Origin: Roseobacter fucihabitans
GTDB taxonomy: Bacteria > Pseudomonadota > Alphaproteobacteria > Rhodobacterales > Rhodobacteraceae
Assembly: GCF_014337925.2 (NCBI RefSeq)
Contig: NZ_CP143423.1
Coordinates: 1,146,501-1,210,500 of the forward strand
Direction of reading: 5' to 3'
Length of the DNA stretch: 64,000 nt
Shown: in pieces, positions 47,651 through 56,660 of the stretch
How the letters are laid out: every line of letters begins with the position of its first letter
Numbering within the stretch: position 1 is the stretch's first letter
The notes under the pieces: generated by a model
What the model saw: the letters and a program-made list of their open reading frames with translations, nothing else
Databases searched by the model: none
Told to the model about the DNA's origin: nothing
Made by a program: the position numbers and the translations under genes

Positions 47651-49003
47651 TCAGCTGCTCCTTTGGAGTTTGGCCTTCTTGGCTTTGAGAATTTGCAACA
47701 ATTTTGCTGCTCTGCCCGGTTTTTCGATTTGCGGGGCGCGCGCGAGGGCCAGCGCGTCTGCGTCGACGTCGGATGTGATCACCGACCCGCTGCCCGTCAT
47801 CGCGCCATCGCCGATCTGAACAGGAGCCACCAGCATGGTGTTGGACCCGATAAAGGCATTGTCGCCGATCACCGTGTGATGCTTCATCACCCCGTCATAA
47901 TTGCAGGTGATGGTGCCCGCGCCAACATTCGTGCTCCGGCCCAGCGTCGCATCGCCGATATAGCTGAGATGGTTGACCTTGCTGTTCTCGCCAATGCGCG
48001 CGTTCTTGATTTCCACGAAATTCCCAACCCGCGTGTTCTCGCTCAGCTCCGTTCCGGGGCGCAGGCGCGCATAAGGCCCCACGACCGCGCCGCGCGCCAC
48101 ATGACAGCCTTCCAGATGCGAAAACGCACGCACCGTGACGCCGGATTCCACCGTGACACCGGGGCCGAATACGACGTTGGGTTCCACCACCGTGTCCCGC
48201 CCGATGACAGTGTCAAAGGCAAAATGAACCGTTTCGGGTGCAGGCATCGTCACCCCGTCCTCAAAGGCCAATGCCCGCGCGCGGCGTTGGAACGCGGCCT
48301 CGGCTCCGGCAAGTTCCGCCCGCGTATTGATGCCCAGCGTTTCGCTTTCCTCGCAGCGCACGACGCTCGCGTTCAGCCCCTTTGCACGCGCCAATGCGAC
48401 AATATCCGTCAGATAATATTCCCCGGCCGCATTGTCGTTTTCAACAGCGTCGATCAGATCGAACAGCGTGGCCGCGTGACAGGCAATAACGCCACTGTTG
48501 CACAGGGGGATGGCGCGCTCAGAGGAGGTCGCGTCCTTGAACTCGACAATGCGCTCAAGGTGCTCGCCCTGCATCACCAGACGCCCATAGCGTCCGGGAT
48601 CCGCGGCCTCAAAGCCCAGGATCACCACATCGCTGTCAACCTGCGCCGCAACCATCTGCTCCAGCGTTGCGGGGCGCACGAAAGGCGTGTCCCCGAACAA
48701 CACAATGGCGGTGCCGTCAAACCCGGCGAGCGCCGCGCGCGCCTGTGCGGCGGCATGGGCTGTGCCAAGCTGCTCTGTCTGCTCCACGACCTGCGCCGTT
48801 TCATCATGCGCCAGCGCCGCCCTGCGCACCATATCGGCCCCATGCCCGGCTACCACGACGGTGTGATCCGGCGCGAGCGATGCGCCCGCCTGCATCGCAT
48901 GGACGAACAGGGGCGCACCTGCGAGAGGGTGCATGACCTTGGGCAGGTCCGAATTCATCCGGGTGCCTTTGCCGGCGGCAAGGATGACCAATGCGGTTTT
49001 CAT
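47651..49003 (-). CDS. glmU: Bifunctional UDP-GlcNAc synthesis enzyme GlmU
   Basis: GlmU acetylates glucosamine 1-phosphate and then uridylates it to UDP-GlcNAc. The 450-residue protein has the N-terminal uridyltransferase motif LAAGKGTRMNSDLPKVMHPL and VVVAGHGADM, then the left-handed beta-helix acetyltransferase domain with hexapeptide repeats and VNHLSYIGDATLGRSTNVGA, NYDGVMKHHTVIGDNAFIGS. It is the first gene of a glmU-glmS operon and divergent from gph. Confidence 0.97.
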   Translation of the reverse strand: MKTALVILAAGKGTRMNSDLPKVMHPLAGAPLFVHAMQAGASLAPDHTVVVAGHGADMVRRAALAHDETAQVVEQTEQLGTAHAAAQARAALAGFDGTAIVLFGDTPFVRPATLEQMVAAQVDSDVVILGFEAADPGRYGRLVMQGEHLERIVEFKDATSSERAIPLCNSGVIACHAATLFDLIDAVENDNAAGEYYLTDIVALARAKGLNASVVRCEESETLGINTRAELAGAEAAFQRRARALAFEDGVTMPAPETVHFAFDTVIGRDTVVEPNVVFGPGVTVESGVTVRAFSHLEGCHVARGAVVGPYARLRPGTELSENTRVGNFVEIKNARIGENSKVNHLSYIGDATLGRSTNVGAGTITCNYDGVMKHHTVIGDNAFIGSNTMLVAPVQIGDGAMTGSGSVITSDVDADALALARAPQIEKPGRAAKLLQILKAKKAKLQRSS

Positions 49004-49142
49004 GTTTTTTCTCTTTGTGTTCTGCTCTGGCCCTGTTTATCGCTCTGGCGGCGCGGCGCAAGCCACGGCCGCATCAAAGATGGTTGCGCCTTGCAACATC
49101 GCGTGGCGATGTTTCGCCCAACGAAAAGATCGGGGAACGAAG

Positions 49143-49808
49143 ATGAAAACGGTAATTTTTGACCTGGATGGCACGCTTGCCGATACCAGTGGCGATTTGA
49201 TCGCAGCGGCCAATCATTGTTTCCGCGCCATGGGAGAGGGGGATGTGCTGGACCCCTCAAAGGATGCCGGGACGGCGCTGCGGGGCGGGCGAGCGATGCT
49301 GCGGTTGGGCATGACGCGCTTGGGGCGGGCTGATGACGCGGCGACGCTGGATCGGTATTATCCGGTGTTGCTGGAGGCATATGGGGCCTCGATTGATGTG
49401 CATACAAAGCTTTATCCCCACGCCATGGAGGCCGTGGCGCACCTAAAAGACATGGGCTACGGCGTCGGTATTTGCACCAATAAGCCCGAAGCCCTTGCGG
49501 AAACGTTACTGCGACGGCTCGGCGTGCGGGATAATTTCATGTCAATGATTGGTGCGGACACGTTGCCCACGCGAAAACCCGACCCTGAACCGCTTTATGA
49601 AGCGGCGCGCCGGGCGGGGGGGGATCCGATGCAATGCGTGCTGATCGGCGATTCCGATACGGACCGAAATACCGCCAAAGCGGCCGGGGTGCCTTGTGTG
49701 CTGGTGACGTTTGGCCCGGCGGGCGGGGATATGGCGGCGCTGGAGCCTGAGGCATTGCTTCAGGATTTCGCGGATTTGCCGCAGATTGTGGACCGCTTGC
49801 TGGCTTGA
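49143..49808 (+). CDS. gph: Phosphoglycolate phosphatase-type HAD hydrolase
   Basis: A 221-residue HAD hydrolase from MKTVIFDLDGTLADTSGDLI (nucleophile Asp and acid Asp), with TNKPEALAETLLRRLGV (motif II Thr), ADTLPTRKPDPEPLYEA (motif III Lys) and IGDSDTDRNTAKAAG (motif IV Asp). Gph removes phosphate from 2-phosphoglycolate made during DNA repair or photorespiration. A longer frame starting at 48933 overlaps glmU and is not credible. Confidence 0.9.
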   Translation: MKTVIFDLDGTLADTSGDLIAAANHCFRAMGEGDVLDPSKDAGTALRGGRAMLRLGMTRLGRADDAATLDRYYPVLLEAYGASIDVHTKLYPHAMEAVAHLKDMGYGVGICTNKPEALAETLLRRLGVRDNFMSMIGADTLPTRKPDPEPLYEAARRAGGDPMQCVLIGDSDTDRNTAKAAGVPCVLVTFGPAGGDMAALEPEALLQDFADLPQIVDRLLA

Positions 49809-49855
49809 CCACGCGCACGGGGCGCGGCACAGTTCAGCCCATCAAGAGGGGCGAT

Positions 49856-51064
49856 ATGACAGAAGTTTTCAAGGGCAGTTTCACCCAGCAGGAACCCATC
49901 CCGCGAGCCGGGATCACAGCGGCCATGGCCGTGCTGCAACATGGGCGGTTGCATCGATATAACACCGTCGCTGATGAGATCAGCGAAACCGCTTTGCTGG
50001 AGCAGGAATTCGCCGCCACGGTCGGTGCCAAATACTGTCTGGCCGTGGCCTCGGGGGGCTATGCGATGGCGACGGCCCTGCGCGCTGTGGGGGTGAAACC
50101 GGGCGATCCGGTGCTCTCCAATGCCTTTACGCTGGCCCCTGTGCCGGGAGCGATTGCGGCGGTGGGGGCGCGTCCTATTTTTGTCGGTGTTACGCAGAGC
50201 CTCACGATTGATCTGGACGATCTGGAGGCCAAAATCGGACAGGCCAGCGTCTTGTTGCTCAGCCATATGCGCGGACATATCTGTGATATGGACCGCTTGA
50301 TGGCGATCTGTGACGGTGCCGGTGTCACGGTGATCGAGGATTGCGCCCACACGATGGGGGCCGCGTGGAACGGCGTGCCATCCGGCCGCTCGGGCGCAGT
50401 GGGGTGTTATTCCTGCCAGACCTACAAGCATGTCAATTCCGGCGAGGGCGGTTTTCTGGTCACGGATGACCCGGAAATTGCGGCCCGTTCGATCATGCTC
50501 TCGGGGTCCTACATGATGTTTGAACGCCATCTTGCGGGACCGCCCAAGGAGGCCTTTGACAAGATCCGCTATGAAACGCCGAATATTTCGGGCCGTATGG
50601 ACAACCTGCGCGCGGCGATCCTGCGCCCGCAGGTGGCGGATCTGGCGACGCAATGCGCGCGCTGGAACGAACGGTACGGCGCGCTGGAACAGGGGCTGCG
50701 CGACACGCCCGGTCTGACGGTGATCGAGCGACCTGAACAGGAAACCATTGTCGGCTCGTCGATCCAGTTCCTATTGCTGGATTGGGACGCGGGCGATCTG
50801 CGCGATGTGCTGGCGCGCTGTGCGGCGCGGGGGGTCGAGCTGAAATGGTTCGGCAATGCCGAGCCTGTGGGGTTCACCAGCCGCTATGACAGCTGGCGAT
50901 ATGCCGATGCGCCCGCCATGCCGGCAACGGATCGCCTGCTTGCGGGCATCGTGGACATGCGGGTGCCTTTGACGTTTTCGCTGGAGGATTGCGCTCTGAT
51001 TTCCCGGATCATCCGATCAGAGGTGAGTGCTGTATATCAACGACAGGTCAGGGCGGCCCAATAG
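49856..51064 (+). CDS. DegT/DnrJ/EryC1-type PLP aminotransferase
   Basis: A 402-residue PLP enzyme from MTEVFKGSFTQQEPIP after a GAGGGGCG site. Family features are GAKYCLAVASGGYAMATAL, the PLP Asp region VIEDCAHTMGAAWNG and the lysine region SCQTYKHVNSGEGGFLVTD, in which Lys binds PLP. Family members aminate sugars or act in antibiotic and cofactor pathways; no sugar genes are adjacent, so the substrate is open. It begins 48 bp after gph. Confidence 0.9.
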   Translation: MTEVFKGSFTQQEPIPRAGITAAMAVLQHGRLHRYNTVADEISETALLEQEFAATVGAKYCLAVASGGYAMATALRAVGVKPGDPVLSNAFTLAPVPGAIAAVGARPIFVGVTQSLTIDLDDLEAKIGQASVLLLSHMRGHICDMDRLMAICDGAGVTVIEDCAHTMGAAWNGVPSGRSGAVGCYSCQTYKHVNSGEGGFLVTDDPEIAARSIMLSGSYMMFERHLAGPPKEAFDKIRYETPNISGRMDNLRAAILRPQVADLATQCARWNERYGALEQGLRDTPGLTVIERPEQETIVGSSIQFLLLDWDAGDLRDVLARCAARGVELKWFGNAEPVGFTSRYDSWRYADAPAMPATDRLLAGIVDMRVPLTFSLEDCALISRIIRSEVSAVYQRQVRAAQ

Positions 51065-51308
51065 GCCCCATACCGAACCTGCGCATGTCAGGCTTGGCTG
51101 AAAGGCTGGGCCGTGGGGGCTTGAAGGGGTTGTACGTAAACATGCGAAGGAGATTGGCGCGATGCTGAGGGGACCCGAGGCCGATCCACCCCAGGGGGGT
51201 GTCGATATGCTATGCCCTAAGGGGCAGGGCGGCGCAAAAAACGACGACGCGGTGGCACGGCTTTGCGAGAACGGGCCTCGGCCGGGGGGGTGGCAACAGA
51301 TGGGCTTT

Positions 51309-51350
51309 AAAGGCATGATCCGCTTCTGGAAAGGCATGATCCGCTTCTGG
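51309..51350 (+). repeat. 21-bp tandem duplication across a start codon
   Basis: The unit AAAGGCATGATCCGCTTCTG+G occurs twice in tandem without change (51309-51329 and 51330-51350), so the N-terminal peptide reads GMIRFWKGMIRFW with two alternative ATG codons (51315, 51336). Confidence 0.9.
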
Positions 51351-51833
51351 ACCCTTTTTATACTGGCGCTTCCCCTACCGCTCGCGGCGCAGGATATCGC
51401 CTATTCGGACAGGCAAACCCAAAGCTGTCTTGATCGCCTGAGCGATGATGCCGCCCTCTCGGATTGTGTCGGATTATCGGCAAATGGCTGTATGGAGGCG
51501 AACGCTGCGGGTTATACGACGGTCGGTATGGTCGGGTGCCTTGAGGGAGAGCTCATGCTCTGGGAGTCTCTGCTGAATGCTGCGTACCAGAAGGTTCTGC
51601 GGCAGGCAAAGGCGACGGAAGCGGAGATGCTTGAGCTTGGGGCAACGGTGCCAAGCATGTCGCAAGCCCTTGTCGCGATGCAGCGCGCCTGGATGCCGTT
51701 TCGCGACGCGACCTGCGCCTATGAACGCAGCCTCTGGGGCGGTGGCACTGGCGGTGGGCCCGCGACGCTGCAGTGCCTTCTCGAGCTCACAGCACTCCAA
51801 ACGGCACGTTTATCGCGCCGGTTTGGGGAGTGA
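51336..51833 (+). CDS. Exported LprI/DUF1311-like protein
   Basis: From the second ATG the protein has 165 residues: signal peptide MIRFWTLFILALPLPLAAQ, then a Cys-rich mature domain with SYDRQ-type segment IAYSDRQTQSCLDRL, CVGLSANGCMEA, MVGCLEGELMLWESLLNAAY and FRDATCAYERSL, which follows the DUF1311/LprI (lysozyme inhibitor-like) pattern with disulfide Cys. An ATG at 51162 with an AGGAG site could add about 58 residues, but that part is low-complexity Gly/Pro/Asp and unsupported. The stop overlaps the next start (TGATG). Confidence 0.75.
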   Translation: MIRFWTLFILALPLPLAAQDIAYSDRQTQSCLDRLSDDAALSDCVGLSANGCMEANAAGYTTVGMVGCLEGELMLWESLLNAAYQKVLRQAKATEAEMLELGATVPSMSQALVAMQRAWMPFRDATCAYERSLWGGGTGGGPATLQCLLELTALQTARLSRRFGE

Positions 51834-52153
51834 TGCCCGCCTGGCTCTGGTGGACCCCGCTGACCTTGCTTGTTGTGGCGCTTGGCATCTGGGGATTTCG
51901 CTGGGGCTGGATTGCAGCCACGATCACGGAGACCGATGTGATAAATGCCTATGCGCAACGCTATCTGGACGAGGCCGGTGCGGATGCGCGCGTGACCGAT
52001 TGTACGGCGATCCCCGGCGATCAGGGACGTATCTGGATCATTATCCGCTGCGTTTCGCCCGAAAGCGGCGGTTTTGAGTATCCGGCAGACCGGTTTGGAC
52101 GCCTGTTAGACAGGCCGCGGGGTGCCATCCTCCCTGCCGCACCAGAAATATGA
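51833..52153 (+). CDS. Small membrane protein coupled to the LprI-like gene
   Basis: A 106-residue protein starting MPAWLWWTPLTLLVVALGIW with one hydrophobic helix that may be an anchor, then a soluble part with two Cys (VTDCTAIPG and IIRCVSPESGGF) that could form a disulfide outside the cytosol. Its ATG overlaps the LprI-like stop as TGATG. Not recognised as a named family. Confidence 0.7.
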   Translation: MPAWLWWTPLTLLVVALGIWGFRWGWIAATITETDVINAYAQRYLDEAGADARVTDCTAIPGDQGRIWIIIRCVSPESGGFEYPADRFGRLLDRPRGAILPAAPEI

Positions 52154-52282
52154 AAGCGTAATCGGTACTTTCCGGGGGTGCCGAGGACATTGCGGTGATC
52201 AGCCCTGTGCCGCTGGCAGGCTGAGTGCACCGGGTGCGGCACTATTTGGCGTCCGGCGTGTATCGCTAAGCGGTAGGAGGCC

Positions 52283-52780
52283 ATGCGGCTCGCTGGTGCC
52301 GAGACATTGCGATCATGCCAATCCCCCGCAGACCAGATGTGCGAACGGGAGGCGTGTGGGGGGATGACATCCAGCGCCGCTTTGGCTGCGGTCGCCAAAA
52401 TGGTGGCGCAGGGAGTGAGGAGGGTACGACTCTGCGGGGTGTTGGCGGGCCTAATGTGGACGCAGGGGCAGGCGATAGCTGTGTTTTGCAATGACGGGAG
52501 GGTAAAAGGCGGCACCTATGCCAATCACGCCGCTTGGTTGGAGGACTACCGGCGCACCGACAACAGCACACTGGCCGCGATCATGCGGCAGGAAGGCTGT
52601 CGATTGGTCCTTGCATCACGGAGTTTGCATACCGATCTGGGTTCCCCAAACACCCGCAACAGGGCTGAAAAGGTCGACCAAAACCGCCCCATTCGGCTGG
52701 CTCAACGCGTTGCGGAACATTACAAAACTGCACATCTCATGGCCAATATACGTGCAGAGCCAGCCGGTGAGGGCGCTTGA
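52283..52780 (+). CDS. Hypothetical exported protein
   Basis: I do not recognise this 165-residue frame. An ATG at 52364 would give an N-terminus with a signal-peptide-like stretch (RRVRLCGVLAGLMWTQGQAIA) followed by VFCNDGRVKGGTYANHAAWL and IMRQEGCRLVLASR. Two degenerate copies of GGTGCCGAGGACATTGCG lie at about 52181 and 52299, before and inside the 5' part of the frame. A ribosome site AGGAGG is only 2 bases from the ATG at 52283, too close to be useful. It may be a real secreted protein or a chance frame. Confidence 0.3.
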   Translation: MRLAGAETLRSCQSPADQMCEREACGGMTSSAALAAVAKMVAQGVRRVRLCGVLAGLMWTQGQAIAVFCNDGRVKGGTYANHAAWLEDYRRTDNSTLAAIMRQEGCRLVLASRSLHTDLGSPNTRNRAEKVDQNRPIRLAQRVAEHYKTAHLMANIRAEPAGEGA

Positions 52781-53001
52781 GAATTTTACGCTTGTATTCC
52801 ATATCATTGCCCCGCAGGACCATCTGTGCCGCCTCTGCGCTGTACTTGTATCACAAGGGCCGCCTGCCGGGCCCGCTCCGGAGCGCACGCCTTGCGGTGC
52901 CGGATGGGATGAAAACAGCGCCAGTGCGGCTTGCCGCTGGCGATGATGTGGCCAGAGTGCTGATGCGCAAAGGGATCAGGTCGCAGGGACCGCCGCGCTG
53001 A
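52777..53001 (+). CDS. Hypothetical small protein
   Basis: A 74-residue frame starting with TTG that overlaps the previous stop (TTGA) and ends before the GST gene. Sequence is basic with a Tyr-rich start (RTICAASALYLYHKG) and RLAVPDGMKTAPVRLAAGDD. No family recognised and no good ribosome site; may not be coding. Confidence 0.2.
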   Translation: MRILRLYSISLPRRTICAASALYLYHKGRLPGPLRSARLAVPDGMKTAPVRLAAGDDVARVLMRKGIRSQGPPR

Positions 53002-53027
53002 TCTGAGTGGAAAAGTAAGGAGACGCC

Positions 53028-53693
53028 ATGATCACGTTACACCATTGTCCGCAAACACGCTCGATGCGAACGCTGTGGTTGCTGCACGAATTGGATGTGC
53101 CCTTCCAGCTGCGCAGTTACCCGTTTGATCGCACCCTGCGCACACCGGAGTTTCTCAGCCTGTCCCCTGCGGGGCGCGTGCCAGCGTTGGAAATTGACGG
53201 TGAGCGGATGTTTGAGACGGGCGCGATTACCGAGTATCTGTGCGAACGCTACAGCCCCGAGCGGCTGGGCCGGATGCCGGGCAGTCCCAATCGTATGTCC
53301 TGGCTGGTCTGGCTGCATTTCTCCGAAACACTGAGCCAGCATACCGCCGCTTTGACCCAGCAGCATATTGCGCTGCGCGAGGATCATATGCGCAGCCCCA
53401 TCGTGATGAAACTCGAAGCCGCGCGGGTGCGCAAATGCTATGACGCCATCGAGGCGCGGTTGAGCACACCTGTCGAAAACCGCGACTATCTGCTGACGTC
53501 GGGGTTTTCGGCGGTGGATATTTCTGTGGGGCAGGCGGTGTATATGGCGCGCCATTTCGCAACACTGAAGGATCATCCCGCCACCGCAGAGTGGTACGAG
53601 CGTATCACCGAGCGTGAGAGCTTCAAGGCTTCCCTGCCCAAGGGCGACGGAATTTATGCACAAGACTTTTACGCGCCTTGGCCGTTAGAGTGA
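53028..53693 (+). CDS. Glutathione S-transferase family protein
   Basis: A GST-fold protein of 221 residues. N-terminal thioredoxin-like domain with HHCPQTRSMRTLWLLHELDV and FLSLSPAGRVPALEIDGERM, then FETGAITEYLCERY with the conserved Glu-Ser/Thr-like gamma-Glu binding site (ETGA). The C-terminal helical domain closes with FSAVDISVGQAVYMAR and ATAEWYERI. Substrate not predictable. A GTAAGGAGACGCC site precedes the ATG. Confidence 0.92.
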   Translation: MITLHHCPQTRSMRTLWLLHELDVPFQLRSYPFDRTLRTPEFLSLSPAGRVPALEIDGERMFETGAITEYLCERYSPERLGRMPGSPNRMSWLVWLHFSETLSQHTAALTQQHIALREDHMRSPIVMKLEAARVRKCYDAIEARLSTPVENRDYLLTSGFSAVDISVGQAVYMARHFATLKDHPATAEWYERITERESFKASLPKGDGIYAQDFYAPWPLE

Positions 53694-53723
53694 GGCGAGC
53701 AGCGATCAAGGGGAGGATGCGCG

Positions 53724-54581
53724 ATGAGTTTGGGAACCTGTGAGATATTCGAAGTGGGCCCGCGTGACGGGTTGCAAAACGAAGCGCGCGACATTCCGGT
53801 CGGCGAGAAGATCGCGCTGATCGATACGCTGAGTCGGGCGGGGTTACGCCGCATCGAGGCGGGGAGTTTCGTCTCGCCCAAACGGGTGCCGCAAATGGCC
53901 GGATCGGGCGAGGTGATGGCGGGCATCCGGCGCGCGGACGGGGTGCGCTACGGCGCGCTCACGCCCAACATGCGCGGGTTTCAGGACGCGCAGGCCGCAG
54001 GGGTTGATGAGATTGCCGTTTTTGCTTCCGCGTCTGAGGGCTTTTCGCAGGCCAATATCAACGCCAGCATCGCCGAGAGCCTTGCCCGCTTCGCACCGCT
54101 TCTGGAGGAAGCGCGTCACATCGACCTGCCGGTGCGCGGCTATGTGTCCTGTGTGATCGAATGCCCGTATGACGGCGCCGTCGCACCCGCAGCAGTGGCG
54201 CAGGTTGCCGACAAGCTCTTTGGCATGGGGTGCTATGAAATCAGCCTGGGGGACACAATAGGGGCGGGAACCCCCGATAGCATCGCGCGCATGTTGCTGG
54301 CGGTGCGTGATGTCGTCCCGGTCGGGCGACTGGCGGGGCATTATCATGACACGCATGATCGCGCGATGGCGAATATTGATGCCTCGCTCAGTCTGGGCGT
54401 GCGGGTGTTTGATGCGGCGGTTGGCGGGCTCGGAGGATGTCCTTTCGCGCCGGGTGCTGCGGGCAATGTTGCAACCGAAGCTGTGGCTAAACACCTTGCG
54501 GCCCTGGGCTATGATACCGGCCTGGATCTGGATGTGATCCAAGAGGCGGCCCAGATGGCGCGCGCCATGCGCCCGGGTTGA
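53724..54581 (+). CDS. Hydroxymethylglutaryl-CoA lyase
   Basis: The 285-residue product has the signature FEVGPRDGLQNEARDIPVGE with the catalytic Arg-Asp, IEAGSFVSPKRVPQMAG, and the active-site Cys loop GGLGGCPFAPGAAGNVATE. HMG-CoA lyase splits HMG-CoA to acetoacetate and acetyl-CoA at the end of leucine breakdown. The other leucine genes are not in this window. Other HMGL-like lyases share the fold, but these motifs fit HMG-CoA lyase. Confidence 0.92.
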   Translation: MSLGTCEIFEVGPRDGLQNEARDIPVGEKIALIDTLSRAGLRRIEAGSFVSPKRVPQMAGSGEVMAGIRRADGVRYGALTPNMRGFQDAQAAGVDEIAVFASASEGFSQANINASIAESLARFAPLLEEARHIDLPVRGYVSCVIECPYDGAVAPAAVAQVADKLFGMGCYEISLGDTIGAGTPDSIARMLLAVRDVVPVGRLAGHYHDTHDRAMANIDASLSLGVRVFDAAVGGLGGCPFAPGAAGNVATEAVAKHLAALGYDTGLDLDVIQEAAQMARAMRPG

Positions 54582-55107
54582 TCGCGACCCACAGGGCTGG
54601 ATTTCTGAGGCCCTGTTGCAAGGGTGATGCGCAGAGCGGCCAGCGTCCGGCGAAATCCCATGAGCCCGTGTTTGGGCTGATGGGAGTCTTGTAGATCGTG
54701 GCCGGGTCTGGCGCGGCCTGCAAAAACGGGGGACGCGTTGTCGGGATGCGGGTAGGGCTGCAATCCTGCGCAATTTGGCGCAGGCATCCTGCTCCTGTCG
54801 CCGTTGCGAGAAAACACGTGATCCGGCTTCTTTGATCGACACGGGCGGAGGCGGTACGCCCCACTGCGGCCCCGGCGGCCCAGAAAAAACCGACATTCTC
54901 GGCGAGGGCCTTGCTGCGGTTTTCGAAAACCCAAACCTCGGTCGGTGCTCTTATTCGGTATGATACGCTTTGGTATGCCTGTAGCACGGCACAGTTATGG
55001 CGTGCTTTGCGCCTGCGGTCGCGCCGTCGGAGTGCCAATAGGGTATTGTGGCGCGCGACCAGATCGGGCAAGGAAGCCCCCATTCAACGCAAGATTGTGA
55101 CGCTTAT
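54582..55107. other. Intergenic region with a possible insertion-sequence end
   Basis: About 525 bases without a gene I can assign. At 54611-54623 the bases GGCCCTGTTGCAA resemble the terminal repeat of IS6-family elements, and long but unassigned frames lie on the minus strand beyond it. No transposase motif was found. The rest may hold the psd promoter. Confidence 0.3.
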
Positions 55108-55800
55108 ATGAAAATGCACGAAACCTTCATCAAGCCGATGCACCCGGAGGGGCGCAAATTCGTGGCGATTTTCGCGGCCCTGACGGTCGTGCTCTATCTG
55201 ATCTGGTCCTTTCTGGGGCTTTTGGGCCTACTGCTGACCATCTGGTGTTATTATTTCTTTCGCGATCCCAAACGCGCGACGCCGACCCGCGAAGGGTTGA
55301 TCGTGAGTCCTGCCGACGGGGTGATTTCCCTGATCGAAAAGGCCGTTCCCCCCCCCGAGTTGGGCATGTCGGACAAAGCCCTGACGCGGGTCAGCGTTTT
55401 CATGAATGTGTTCAACTGCCATGTGAACCGTATGCCCATCGGTGGGCGGCTGGCCGCGATCGTCTACCGGCCCGGTAAGTTCTTTAACGCCTCTCTCGAT
55501 AAGGCCAGCGCGGATAACGAGCGCAACAGCCTGTGCATCGAGATGGCGGATGGGCGTCAGATCGCCGTGGTGCAGATCGCCGGGCTGGTGGCGCGCCGGA
55601 TCGTTTGTTTCGCCGCGCAGGGTGACAGCTTGCAGACCGGTGCGCGTTTTGGGCTGATCCGCTTTGGCTCGCGTCTGGATGTGTATCTGCCTGAGGGTGT
55701 GGCCCCGATGGTCGGTTTGGGTCAGAGCATGGTGGCGGGGGAGACGGTGATTGCCGATCTGACCTGCGATGAGCCGCCGCGCGCTGTGCAGGTGCAATAG
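55108..55800 (+). CDS. psd: Phosphatidylserine decarboxylase
   Basis: Psd makes phosphatidylethanolamine from phosphatidylserine. The 230-residue proenzyme is of the short membrane-anchored type: [19 protein letters not shown], two hydrophobic segments ([20 protein letters not shown]), then [34 protein letters not shown] (conserved His), and the self-cleavage region [14 protein letters not shown] where the Gly-Ser bond is cut to form the pyruvoyl group. It is followed by pssA after 3 bp, the standard pairing. Confidence 0.95.
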   Translation: MKMHETFIKPMHPEGRKFVAIFAALTVVLYLIWSFLGLLGLLLTIWCYYFFRDPKRATPTREGLIVSPADGVISLIEKAVPPPELGMSDKALTRVSVFMNVFNCHVNRMPIGGRLAAIVYRPGKFFNASLDKASADNERNSLCIEMADGRQIAVVQIAGLVARRIVCFAAQGDSLQTGARFGLIRFGSRLDVYLPEGVAPMVGLGQSMVAGETVIADLTCDEPPRAVQVQ

Positions 55801-55803
55801 ACC

Positions 55804-56550
55804 ATGACCGAGCCTCTGCGTGAAAAAGAAACCAAGGTCCGCGTCCTGAGCCTTTTGCCCAATATGCTGACGATTGCAGCGATCTGTGCGGGCCTTACGG
55901 CGATCCGTTTTGGGTATGAGGGCAATTTCGACATGGCGGTCAAGCTGATCCTGGCCGCCTGTGTGCTGGATTGTCTGGACGGGCGTCTGGCGCGGCTGAT
56001 GAACAGCGCCACGCCTTTTGGTGCGGAACTGGATTCGCTGGCGGATTTTCTCAATTTCGGCGTGGCCCCGGTGCTGATCCTGCACAATTGGGCCTTGCAG
56101 GATTTTCGCAACGAAGGCTTCATCGCGGTGCTGTGCTATGCCATCTGCTGCGTGTTGCGGCTGGCGCGTTTTAACGTCAGCAGCCGCGAAGAGAAGACCG
56201 AACGGGCCAGTGATTATTTCGTCGGCGTGCCCTCTCCGGCGGGCGCGATCCTGGTGATGTTGCCGCTGATCGTGGCGCTGGCCTTTGAAAACCTGCCCGT
56301 TACCCCACCGGCGGTCGTGGTGGGCTACATTTGCCTTGTGGGCCTGTTGATGATCAGCCGCGTTCCGACTTATTCCTTCAAGAATCTAGCGATTGACCGG
56401 AGCAACACCAAGTTCTTCATGCTCGGGGCGGGGGTGCTGATTGCCGCCCTGCTGATGTATCTCTGGGCGACGGTGGTCATTGTGACGCTGGTCTATATGG
56501 CGAGCTTTCTGTGGGCCATGCGCTCGGCACGTCAGCTGAAGTCCCACTGA
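55804..56550 (+). CDS. pssA: CDP-diacylglycerol-serine O-phosphatidyltransferase
   Basis: PssA transfers phosphatidyl from CDP-diacylglycerol to serine. The 248-residue membrane protein has the CDP-alcohol phosphotransferase motif DCLDGRLARLMNSATPFGAE followed by LDSLADF, matching DGxxARxxxxxxxxGxxxDxxxD. About seven hydrophobic segments. It supplies the substrate for psd immediately upstream. An inverted repeat (CAGCTGAAG/CTTCAGCTG, 56533-56561) spans its stop codon. Confidence 0.95.
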   Translation: MTEPLREKETKVRVLSLLPNMLTIAAICAGLTAIRFGYEGNFDMAVKLILAACVLDCLDGRLARLMNSATPFGAELDSLADFLNFGVAPVLILHNWALQDFRNEGFIAVLCYAICCVLRLARFNVSSREEKTERASDYFVGVPSPAGAILVMLPLIVALAFENLPVTPPAVVVGYICLVGLLMISRVPTYSFKNLAIDRSNTKFFMLGAGVLIAALLMYLWATVVIVTLVYMASFLWAMRSARQLKSH

Positions 56551-56561
56551 ACCTTCAGCTG
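56533..56561. repeat. Inverted repeat around the pssA stop
   Basis: CAGCTGAAG (56533-56541) and CTTCAGCTG (56553-56561) form a perfect 9-bp stem with an 11-base loop that includes the pssA stop. No T run follows. Confidence 0.5.
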
Positions 56562-56660
56562 TACGGGTTGCACAATAAGCGTTGCATCTGACCCCCGAAA
56601 AAGGGGCTTAGCACATTCGATTTGAGAAAATATGATGCCTAAAAAAAGGATACAGGCATC

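Noticed and set aside
47606-49162. A 518-residue plus frame opposite glmU
   Set aside because: Antisense shadow of glmU; the gph start is internal to a separate frame.
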